In this document: positions 33,107 to 42,567 of the stretch, piece by piece
How positions within the stretch are numbered: the stretch's first letter is position 1
Layout: each line of letters begins with the position of its first letter
Source of the DNA: Reticulascus tulasneorum
Taxonomy: Eukaryota > Ascomycota > Sordariomycetes > Glomerellales > Reticulascaceae
Assembly (NCBI GenBank): GCA_001557505.1
Contig: LSAX01000011.1
Span: forward strand, 806,001 to 870,000
Reading direction: 5' to 3'
DNA length: 64,000 bases
Notes under the pieces: generated by a model
The model's input: only the letters and a program-made list of their open reading frames with translations
What the model was told of the DNA's origin: nothing
Database searches by the model: none
Position numbers and translations under genes: made by a program

Positions 33107-34184
33107 CTATGCATCCATGGCTGGTGGAACAAATGGATGAACCAACATGTCGCTGAACTTCTCCAGCCTCTCCTTGCCTCTGACCTCCTCGACGAGCAGC
33201 GGCATCTTGACCACATTGAACTCGTCATACAGCTCCTCGATCTGCTCCAGGTATTTCTTCTGCATCTTCCGTCTCGCGTTGCACTGCTCGCAGTCACTAC
33301 CCTTCTTCGGGAACAGCAGCTGATTAACCACGATGCAATGTGTATCAATGCCGTAGCTCGCCAGCTCCTGTATCATGCGCTCAGTCTCGTACAGACTCAG
33401 AAATTCGGGGATGCAGACGCAGATGAAGGTCGTCAACGCCTCGTCCTTGAACTGCGTGTTCACCTCGCTGATAGTTTCCCTGAGAGTCTCAAGCTTCTCC
33501 ATCATCTCGTTGAGGTTCTGTCCGTTGGGGAGCGTGCCGTTGGCGCCGAGGAAGCCGTTGAGAAGTGGGCCGTATTGTGAGCTGAGCTGGCTGACTTTGG
33601 CGAGAGCCTTTTCGAGAACGCTGGGGAATTGCAGGAAACGGAGGGTGTGGCCAGTGGGTGCTGTATCGAAGATGATGGCTTCGTAGGACATGGATTTCAC
33701 TTGCTTCAGGACCTCGGCGAAGGACATGGCTTCGTCGATACCCGGAATCTACACATCGTCAGAATGATAGATCTCTCTGTCTCTTCCAGTATCTTGGACT
33801 TACAGCAAAAGCCAAATCCTGCATCATACCACCTATTCCACCGCCCATAGCCGCAACATCCGCCTCGTCGCCCTGTGCAGCAAGCAGATCTTGCATGCTG
33901 CCGTTGGGATCGATCTCCATGGCGCTCAGGTTGTCGAAGCCGTCAACCAGACGCGCCTCCTTGCCGAACTTCTGCGAGAAGGCATCTGACAGATTGTGCG
34001 CCGGATCTGTGGAGATGAGCAGCACGGACTTGCGAACCTTGGAGAGCTGGATGGCGAGACTGCAGGATGTGGTCGTTTTGCCGACACCGCCTTTGCCACC
34101 GACGAAGATCCAGCGTAGTGAGCGTTGATCGAGGATCGATTGGAGGGAGGGAGCAAGCTCGTCGGCGTCGAGAATGGCTGCCAT
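33107..34184 (-). CDS. GET3: ATPase Get3, tail-anchored protein targeting
   Basis: Two exons, 34184-33804 and 33748-33107, giving 340 residues, as expected for Get3. The deviant Walker A loop [10 protein letters not shown] is at 29-38; switch I is the [13 protein letters not shown] segment. The A-loop region around [18 protein letters not shown], nucleotide-binding VVNQLLFP and the zinc-binding CxxC of the dimer (DCEQCNARR) are all present. Get3 is a cytosolic homodimer that carries tail-anchored membrane proteins from Sgt2/Get4-Get5 to Get1/Get2 on the ER, and acts as a chaperone under oxidative stress. The 55-nt intron (GTAAGT...TAG) is phase 0. The frame is open upstream without an ATG. 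Confidence 0.97.
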
Positions 34185-34585
34185 GTCTGTAGTAGCACTT
34201 GTATTCGCGGAGTGTATGCAGTGAGACGTTGAAGATGGTGGGTGCCTGGGAGTAGAAGCGATGTTGAGGGTGTGTACGATAGGTGCCACCTGGTCAGTCT
34301 AAGTAGGATTCTTGCTATGGTCTTTTTCCCCGAGCAAATCTAGTAGGCTTCACCTCTCTGTCGTGGCGGCGTTAGAAGGGTCGTCATAACGTCCCGCCGT
34401 TTGGCGGGGCAAAGTGCACGGTGTTAAATAATCGTTTCACACGGTACATCTACTTTGGTCCATCCAAACAAAAGTTGTCGCCGACTTGTGGCACGGAAGA
34501 GCATTGTAGAGAGCTAACAGTTGTCAACAATTACTGCAGGACCGAGAGGCTCATCTCCTCAGTCCCTTAGGGACACAATGTAGCC
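34185..34585. promoter_or_regulatory. Divergent promoter GET3 / orphan gene
   Basis: 401 nt between two divergent start codons, no recognised motif. Confidence 0.4.
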
Positions 34586-35465
34586 ATGGCTACGGGCCTA
34601 TCTATTCTTCAGAATCTTTCTCGTCAAACGGCTTGCCGGACTGTACAGATCAAAGTAGTCCCAAGGCCTATCAAGTTTGCCGAGCGGCGTGCCATTCTCC
34701 ACGCCATACAAAAGTTCGGTGATGTTGAGGTATTTCGAAAGCTCGATGTAGGTGACAAACTCTTTGCGCTGAATACCCAGGACATCGTTCTAACAATCGG
34801 GGATACAGGATGAAGACGACACATTCATATCTGTTCTGAGCGATTCGACGAAGTCGGTGAACCTAATTCGACAAAGCCCTCTGCAATACCAGCTCCTAAC
34901 AGGTCGCTCGAAAAGCTCAATCCCGTCCTTTCTCGATCAATCGCTGTCCGGGACTACAAACGCGGATTCCGAACCCATCCTAACCTCGACCTCAACCGAT
35001 GGCTCCTCAACAGACTCTAACCAAGATGCTGAACGGAAGCAGTTTGTACTGCACATCTTTCCCTGTCCTACATACAGTCACTCTGCAGCGATCAGAGCAT
35101 CTCCCCTACACGGGCAATGGCCAACACGCCGCAAGGAAACGGACACTTCGATGTCTGCAATGTTGCGGAAGTCACTCCCGGATGATATAGCTGTGGGCGG
35201 ATTATCCGACTGGGAATCGCACGGTCAAGTCTTCGAGGCGACCAGGGGCGTGGAGCTGGAAGACAGACTGTTTGGTCGCACATCATCGAGCACAAATGTC
35301 AGACATGCCGCGGAACGAGCGCAGAAGAAAAAGCAATTGGAGAAGCTGCCAGCTGCTATGAAAGGGCTGATCCAGCTTCGACAGCAACGGGAGGACAGAG
35401 AAGAGGAGAGTCTCAACGAGACCACTTCATCTCCCCAGCCGGTTGAAGGCAGTCCATCGCCTTGA
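34586..35465 (+). CDS. Orphan fungal protein, possible mitochondrial
   Basis: Two exons, 34586-34747 and 34809-35465, joined over a 61-nt intron (GTAGGT donor, TTCTAAC branch point, CAG acceptor), giving 272 residues. The N-terminal 20 residues (MATGLSILQNLSRQTACRTV) lack acidic residues and could be a mitochondrial presequence. The next 60 residues (VVPRPIKFAERRAILHAIQK, FGDVEVFRKL) have the pattern of an RRM-like beta-alpha-beta unit. The middle is Ser/Thr-rich. The last 90 residues are charged, with a basic helix (ERAQKKKQLEKLP). Without splicing, the frame ends after 75 codons. No family identified; mitochondrial location and RNA binding are weak inferences. Confidence 0.7.
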
Positions 35466-36657
35466 ATCCTTTAATTACGGTGTGCGCTGAGTGCGCCAAT
35501 TGCACAACAAGATGCGAGAGATAGCAGTTCTCGAGCTTTGTTTGGCGACGATGCTCGATGCAGCCTGTGGCTGATGCAGCTGCATCCATAACAGAGTCGG
35601 GATCTTGGTTTGGTTTAGAAAACAAGCTTTGGTCCGAGCAGATAGGGTTACAGTCTCGTCTCTAAAGGGTTGCCGCTGGCACTATCACGGAATATTTTCC
35701 TGGACTGCCAGAGCTCCTCGAAGATGGGATGGCAGATCCGGGAGTCAATCAAGCCTCAGAATTTTGTGCTTGGATCATGAGTTGGAACAGTCTGTGTTTC
35801 GCAGCACATGGCTAATTTTATGCCGGTTATGGAAGGGATCCATGCATTCCCCCTTCTGTCGCAAATTCAAATCCACACCTGGACAGAAGATTTTCCCCTA
35901 TCAACATCTTCCATGAAAAATCTACCGAACGTCGCAAAATTACCGAGCAGAATCAAATTTACGATGGAGATTGTTTTTTCGTGCCTACTGCATCATTACT
36001 TCATTGTGTTCACGGGAAGCAGAGCTGAAAAGAGCTTGGCTCGGAAATCGGCAATCACCTGATGGACCGACGTTAAGTTTGGCTCCGTCATCGACAGGGC
36101 TAAAACAGGGAAGGCCAGCCACGCGCAAGGTATCTCTGGGGTTTCGGATGGGCTGACACCGGCAGCCCACCAATCAGGTTCGTCGCGCAAACCCTACGTC
36201 ACTACTCGAGCCACGAGTGCCACGTTCTGCCAGCCCCTACGCAGGGGCTTAGCCAGAGTGTAGCTGGTTCGTTCACGATTCGGTCAATCAAGTTGTGGCG
36301 TGTTACGCGGACTTTGGGATGGCGCTCGAACGACGGGGTCTTAGCTGGGCCACGTATGACGTCGCAGGCCACCTTCCTAGGACCCTGGGGATATCGGAAG
36401 CGGTTTGGCGTCGAAGGGATACCTGTCTCCAGATCGTCACACACATGTATCCTGCATATTCCTGCTTCCCGTCTTTTACGAGGGGGGCCTGAAACATTGG
36501 TGTTTATATGTTGAACCGTCCTCCCTTATTTGCTTGATCCTTTCTCTTCTCGTTGTATATCCTGCTCCTATCGACTGCACTTGCTTGCGCCTCACATCGA
36601 CGAATCAACCTCATCGATTCTCATAGCTTAGCCTCGTGCCAAATAACATCATCTACA
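35466..36657. other. Intergenic, no gene seen
   Basis: 1.2 kb upstream of the PalI/SUR7-like gene. Short frames only. The last 150 nt are CT-rich, like a fungal leader. Confidence 0.45.
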
Positions 36658-37450
36658 ATGGCTGTCACCGGCGCCTTGCACCACATCGGCACCTTTCTGC
36701 TGTTCGTGGCTTGTGTGCTCCTGGTTATCACCAGCATCTCGGCTCCGGTCGTGCACAACATCCCCCTCCTCAAAGTGAACCTCGGAGACGGGTCCTCTGG
36801 ATCAGGGATCTCATTCGGCACCTTTGGCTGGTGTGTCTTTGACGTCCTCGGAAAGTAAGATTTGATTCCATCCAGTACCGTTGCAAAGAGACAAGACTGA
36901 CGATATACCCTACAGTGGCAAAGATCGATGCTCCCGATCTATGATCGGCTACTCGCCAGCTCAGATCGTTAGCGAGGCCGATGGCACTCACTACTCCGAC
37001 TACTCGGAACGCACAACCGAAGCCCTCACCAGGGTGATGGTTCTCCACCCCGTCGGAGCCGGTCTCGCCTTCATTGCATTCGTCATGAGCCTCGGCGCAG
37101 GCATGTTCGGCTCGCTCCTTGCATCCATCGTTGCTGCGCTCGCATTCATCGTCACTGCCGTCGTCTTGATCACCGACTTCGTCATGTTCGCCATCATCAG
37201 GTCCAATATCAATGACAGAGACAACCAAGGCAACGACGACAGCTACGCGTACTACAGCGTCGGCCTCTGGACCCTCCTTGTCGCCGCCATCTGCCTACTC
37301 TTCGGCACCATCATCGTCTTCTTCACCTGCTGCAGCGGTCGGCTGCACAAGCGCCGACAACAGCGAACCAAGGTTGATCACTACTCTCCCCCTGCCACCA
37401 CCACTACGACCCGCACTCGTCGACGATGGTGGTCTCGCCGCCGCTACTGA
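36658..37450 (+). CDS. PalI/Rim9/SUR7-like four-span membrane protein
   Basis: Two exons, 36658-36854 and 36916-37450, giving 243 residues. Four hydrophobic spans: about 10-30, 110-128, 133-158 and 178-204. Between spans 1 and 2 lies an extracellular loop with the family signature GTFGWCVFD...RCSRSMIGYSP. The cytosolic tail is short and very basic (HKRRQQRTK, then RTRRRWW). The layout fits the SUR7/PalI superfamily, which includes the pH-sensing helper PalI/Rim9 and eisosome-associated Sur7 proteins of the plasma membrane. Which subgroup it belongs to cannot be decided from motifs; the short tail differs from classical PalI, whose tail is long. The intron splits codon AA|T. Confidence 0.88.
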
Positions 37451-40156
37451 ATACCGATCCGGCCATTGTCCTTTCCAGGATGAATGGTATGATGGTACTC
37501 GGTCGAAAAATGACATGAAATTTGTTCATGTGGCCGACAGGCTCATATGAAAGGCGTTTTGGTTACGGAGTGAGCCTTGTTAGGCTTCGACTCTGGGATA
37601 ATGTCAAGGCGGCACAGAATGTACAGCAGAATATGATACCATTGTTGTGTTGGCTAGCTTGTATTTCTTGCTGTATCTCTATCAGCGATACCTAATAATT
37701 GCCTATATTCAAACAAGAATCTAACAAACTCAAACGTGTCTCTGTATGACTGTGAATGTCTATTTTCCATGTTCAATGTCATGTTTTCATGCCCGTAGGC
37801 TTGGTCCCCGCTAAAAATGGCCATGGAAGTCGGCCTTGGACACAGCACCGCTAGTAACACGGGACCTCGTATATCGGTGTGGAATGTGCTGAAGTAGGTT
37901 CTGACTTACGAGTGTCTAGAAGCCGTGCCGAATAAACTAAATACGGATAGTCCGGCAGGTATTGCTCTCGACATTCAACCAAGTACGCGTACAACACTAC
38001 GTACTGTGCGTGACTGAGGTTTCTGGGATAAAAACTCACCATTATGGCTATTTTTGGTTCAGTATATCGACATCGAGAGATATCTGCGCCATTCTCCACG
38101 TGCTGGCAATCCCACTGACAAAGCCCACTCTGCGGGTCCGGCCATGTTAAATCCATACCCGGTTGTCGATGAGGCTGTAAGCGGGTCATTCGGCACATGG
38201 CGGACCCTAGATCTCAGCAACAATAATATGGAGCCGTGATGTAAGCCTGGGCACCTTAAGACCAGATGATTAAGTGGAGGTTGCTTCCATTAGGAACTCT
38301 GCAGTCTAGACCTTGACGGAGAAAGCACCTCAAAAACCCCCTGCGCGTCTCTGCTCTCCTTATCTACTGTGAGCAGTTTGGGGTAGAAAAGATAAGCTCC
38401 GTGGCATTTACTGGAAGAGGAAGGATCAAGCCAGGCGGCCTCCAGCGGGCTTCAACCCGCAACGGTGCCATGTTTGATATTTCCGTTACCGTTGCGCCAT
38501 GCCAACCGCACGCCTGCAGGAACGTCGCGATGTAATCGAGCCGGCATCATCTTCCCGGCATAACGGGTGCTCCATTTGGGAGAAAACGCTGCTTTGGAGG
38601 CTTGGGACTTTGGTAAGGCGGGAGGCGGGAACTGCCCAGTCCGTCCACGTAAACCTCGCCGTGGCTTTGCGTCTTCATCGAACCCCAGTCCTCGGTTAGC
38701 CACAACCCAGCCAATCAAATCCCGATGGGTCCACGAAAGAAGGCCCCAAAGGCCAAAGGTCGGGTGTGCCCCCCCCCCGTCACGCTCCGAAGAGCAGGTT
38801 GTTGGGGAGCCCGATGAGCGATGGGGCGATGGGCGATCGCGCGGGGCGAGCTCGGCTTTCCAAGGTTCGGGTTATTCTCTTCCAAGTGACTGACGACAAT
38901 GGCTGGGTAATCACTCGCCACAACCAAGCCAGTCAAGCGAGGTTCTCACCAAGACATACAGGACTGACGTTGCAACTTGCGGGCCGGCGATTGACTTTTA
39001 CAGGTGGACGAGGGTAGCAGAAGGGCCATGACCCCCTCTTTTCTAGGTTCCTGTATGGCAAGGTTTCTCCTGCACATGGACCTACTGGCTGCAGGTCTGT
39101 GAATTGAGCCAGAAATTGGCCCATGGGATTATTATTTGCTGCATGCAGAACTGACGCTTGTGATGACCGTATGCACATGTGTTTCTTACATGGGGATATA
39201 TAACGGGCTGGTGACCGCCAGTTCACGGGAACTTGCAATGTCCGCCCAAAACCACGCAAATTCCCGTCACCCAAAAGCCAGATCTCGACTTCTCAATCCA
39301 ACAAATCCCAAGCATAACGACCACGACTGTTACTATTCTCAGTTCTTCTTATTCGCCTCAGCAGTCGCCTGCCACATTACGAATCCCCCCAGCCTACCGC
39401 GCGCTTCTCTCGGCGGTGGACCAACCACCAAATTTACCCCGCCCTCCGTTTTCCCCGAGTCTCCTCCCCCTACTACACCTTTTCTTACCGCCTAGACCGA
39501 AAAGCCATTCAGCTTGCAAAGGCCACTGAAAGGGTCCAGGACACCCCGGCAAAAGGTACGCCCTGTCCCATTTTCCCGCCTTCCACTCGTCTCCCCGGGG
39601 CGCAGCCCACAGGAAACAAACCAAACGCTGCCTGGAATGTGCTCCCCCCCAACAAAAAAAAAATAAAACAGTTCCTTGCCAATGCGCGGCGAATCGCGAG
39701 ATATGCAGGTCATCATGGCCTTCGCAGAGGACATGGAAGCCGAACCCGAACAGAGTCTAGTGGCCTTGTTTACAGTTTGGGGTCGAAATGCCCAAATACC
39801 TTCCTGTTCCCTCCGCAGTCCTCCCGCAAAGGCTTCCTTTCTGTTTCGTTCCGAGTCTCAAGAACAAGTGCCTTCCCTGGTGTGCATTCGTCACCGCCCA
39901 AGACACTAAGGGTGATACACGGCAAGAAGAAGCCGGAGTGCAGTTTTCTTGAGAAGTCGATTACTTACACTCTGTGTTGCCAATTGGCCGTTCGAGAGAA
40001 AGTCTACTCTCTTTGTATACATATTCTTACGAGACCAAGTTGTCTGGAGGCAGCCTTGCTTGCAACCGCCCGCGTCCCTCATCCACCACCACAATTTATC
40101 TTCGCATATTCTCTGCAAGAGACTAAGACCACATTCTTCAGACAGAATCTCAAAAT
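37451..40156. other. 2.7-kb gene-poor interval
   Basis: No protein gene resolved. Contains a C10 tract at 38769-38778, a hairpin-rich tRNA-like element at 38445-38500 (see findings), and from about 39230 onward a CT-rich zone likely to be promoter and leader of the next small gene. Confidence 0.45.
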
Positions 40157-40667
40157 ATGAACTCCGCCCCGCAGAGTCCAAGTAAATTCAGGCCTGGAAG
40201 CAGAGATACTGGCTTCCATGAGCCCTTTTGTGGACGTAAGGATAATCCCGCTCATGTTCACCCCACACCGCCAGACTGACACGACTATAGAACGTAACAC
40301 CACCCTTCCACATCCAGACGCCAACCTGTCACCGGATGCGGTAATATCACAAGATGATATCGCGATAAATAGAGTCTTGTCGCGGACTCGACGGTCATTC
40401 ATGCAAAAACACAAGCGGACAATCAGCCACGGCTTCATCACCCCCCAGATGGAAGCCATGTACAGCGATTTGCTGCTGATCGAAGACGTCGAGGCCACCG
40501 CGGCAGCCGAATCAGAGGGGACCCATTCCTCGTTTTCTGCAGGCCGCCCGTCCAAAGACGGCAACGATAGCATTGAATCCGCCAACCTCGGCGATGTCTC
40601 ACCCACAACATCACAAGGCCCGCGGAGGAGCAGGAACGTGCTTAGGAAATTTCGGTGGCATAAGTAG
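40157..40667 (+). CDS. Small orphan protein, 151 aa
   Basis: Two exons, 40157-40235 and 40291-40667, joined over a 55-nt intron with a good donor (GTAAGG), branch (ACTGAC) and acceptor (TAG). The junction keeps frame (C|AA). The product starts MNSAPQSPSKFRPGS, has a basic middle (RTRRSFMQKHKRTISHGF), a short helix (EAMYSDLLLIEDVEATAAAE), and ends in a basic Arg/Lys tail (RRSRNVLRKFRWHK). No signal peptide, membrane span or known domain. Splice quality supports a real gene, but there is no family support. Possibly a short regulatory protein; function unknown. Confidence 0.6.
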
Positions 40668-41075
40668 GAGGCTATGCCGTGTTCAACGTGTGGAACTCGG
40701 CTCATCATGTTTTACCGGGCAGGGCAGGCAGGCAGGCTTGCCTACGGGACGAGGCGGCTTATGAAATAACGAACTTGTGGGATTTGCTTTCAGCGCGGAG
40801 TTTGGCAGGTTTTTGGGAATTCTTGATAGGGGATCGACGGGGCATTTCAAAACGGCGAGAGATGTACACAAATGGCCGGCTGCTTCTGCAAGCCCGTCCC
40901 GCTGGTAGGGGCAACCTCCAAGACCTAGCAACGACTTCGACGACCCTTCGACACACCTATCGTTAACTAGTAGATTTAGAGTAATTCTATCGTTAACTCT
41001 TCGAACTAACAACCAACTGGTTTTGTTCCCCGTTATCTGCTTTCGTTTATACACGATGTCCCCAACCCCTGAGAC
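40668..41075. other. Convergent 3' intergenic region
   Basis: Holds an 11-bp direct repeat, TATCGTTAACT, at 40959-40969 and 40989-40999, spaced 30 bp. Nothing else seen. Confidence 0.5.
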
Positions 41076-41468
41076 TCAGCTTCCTCGGTATGTCGTGTAG
41101 CTGTAGGGACTCAAAAGCAAAGGCACATGGTAGTGCTGACCCTCGGCCACCGTGAACTTGACCGTCACCTCGGGGAAGAAAGTATTATCCTCGCCATAGT
41201 AGCTCCCAGTGTCGAACGTCAACCCCCACTTGGACGTACCCTGCTCTTCCGCCAGCACATCCTCGAGGGTATAAACAGGCACCTCGCCGGACGCGGTCTC
41301 GGATGAGTACGGCAGCCAAGCCTTGATGCGGCCGTCCTCGTCGGTCAGGGATTCGAAGGTCTTGAGGGGCACGGAGCCGCCTTCGAGCTTAACGCGGATG
41401 CCCTTGGCGGGCTTGCCGGCGGTGGTGTCGAGCACGTGACAAGTAATACGATCTTTGGTGACTTCCAT
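41076..41468 (-). CDS. 5-hydroxyisourate hydrolase (transthyretin-like)
   Basis: Single exon, 130 residues. Family signatures are complete: ITCHVLDTTAGKPAKGI at the N-terminus (active-site His), the DEDGRIKAWLP loop (active-site Arg), FFPEVTVKF, and the C-terminal HYHVPLLLSPYSYTTYRGS, ending in the YRGS tetrapeptide that distinguishes the enzyme from transthyretin. It hydrolyses 5-hydroxyisourate made by urate oxidase to OHCU in purine breakdown. Works as a tetramer. No C-terminal peroxisomal SKL-type signal is visible, and no N-terminal PTS2 is obvious, so the cytosol is the simplest location. Neighbouring genes are unrelated to the pathway. Confidence 0.95.
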   Translation of the reverse strand: MEVTKDRITCHVLDTTAGKPAKGIRVKLEGGSVPLKTFESLTDEDGRIKAWLPYSSETASGEVPVYTLEDVLAEEQGTSKWGLTFDTGSYYGEDNTFFPEVTVKFTVAEGQHYHVPLLLSPYSYTTYRGS

Positions 41469-42567
41469 TTTGACTCTAGACTTTGCGAAAACAACAGTAT
41501 TGGGTAGGTAGGTGGTTGGGCGTTGTGGTGAGGCTGAGAGGATTCAAGATGGTTTGTTGCTTCAAGGGCAGGCCCGATGGCGGGGTAGCTTTTGCGTGAA
41601 TGGAGCGCTGGAACTCGCTCTACACTAAGACACGAGAAGATCTACTGCTCGATTGAGAGGGTCTAGGCGCCTAGAAATATTGGAAATTGATGTTGTCTCG
41701 GCTCAAGGTCAGACAAGGCTTCGGTCAAGGTTTTTTTCTAATTTGTTCTGTTTGTCCGCGGTCAAGAGGTATTTATCAAGGGCACGCACTGGCTACACAG
41801 GACTTTGTACAGCCACGCTGGCAAGCCGCTCTAGGCCCAACTGATAAGTAGCCCTGCCCATTGGGTGTTGCCCTTGTTAGCGACTTGAGCGGTTTTAACG
41901 GCATGGAAACCTGATGAGCCCCTAGCGCATTGAGTTACACAGCCAGATCTGCCCGCGGGATAGTATGTGTGGTTAACTGGAGGCAAAAATAGAAATCTCT
42001 GATCTACAGTAGGGAGGGAGAGAGTCATGAAGATAGGACTCGTTGGAGTGAGGGATGATGTTCGCCGAAGTCCTAGCAGAAAGTTTGGTTTGATGAGCAG
42101 GGCTGTGAGCGGGATTCTCCGGACGGGGTCTACACCATCTAGCTATCTAATTAAATCTGTACCAGGTGTGGCTCTGGCTCATCCATCACCTCTCAGGATT
42201 CGAGGATTTCTTGTCGTGGCTCACGATTGGTCGGAAAGCAGACGGTCAACCCGCCCCCCCCCCCCCACCCCTAGCACGCAGTGGGAAACCTTGCTGCTTT
42301 AACCCACCCAGCGATTGTAAGCCTGTAATTTACACTGAAGTCCCTCCGCCAAAGTTAAAGGGCTCGGGCTCACTCAGATACGCCAGCACATTTTGTCTTG
42401 GCTGTCTCTTGGTATCGTCTCGTCGGACGCCCAAGAAGCTTGGCTCGCGTCTCTGACGTATCTGACTGGTTTCCGTCTCAAATCCAGCGTACGCAGCCTT
42501 TTGATAAAAAGATGGCTGTCCTCACACTCCTCCCTCGGGCCACCCTGAGGTCCATTGAACCGCCCTA
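41469..42567. promoter_or_regulatory. Divergent upstream region HIU hydrolase / NoxC
   Basis: 1.1 kb between two divergent start codons. Contains a C13 homopolymer at 42254-42266. No gene or clear factor site recognised. Confidence 0.4.

Noticed and set aside
34185..34289. 35-residue N-terminal extension of GET3
   Set aside because: It would begin with GTG and has no ATG; the family start is at 34184.
38430..38510. A normal tRNA gene on the minus strand
   Set aside because: A- and B-box-like motifs are present, but no acceptor stem or anticodon arm pairs properly; kept only as a low-interest element.
39639..40160. 173-codon plus-strand frame before the small orphan gene
   Set aside because: No family features, and it overlaps a CT-rich leader; the downstream spliced frame is better supported.
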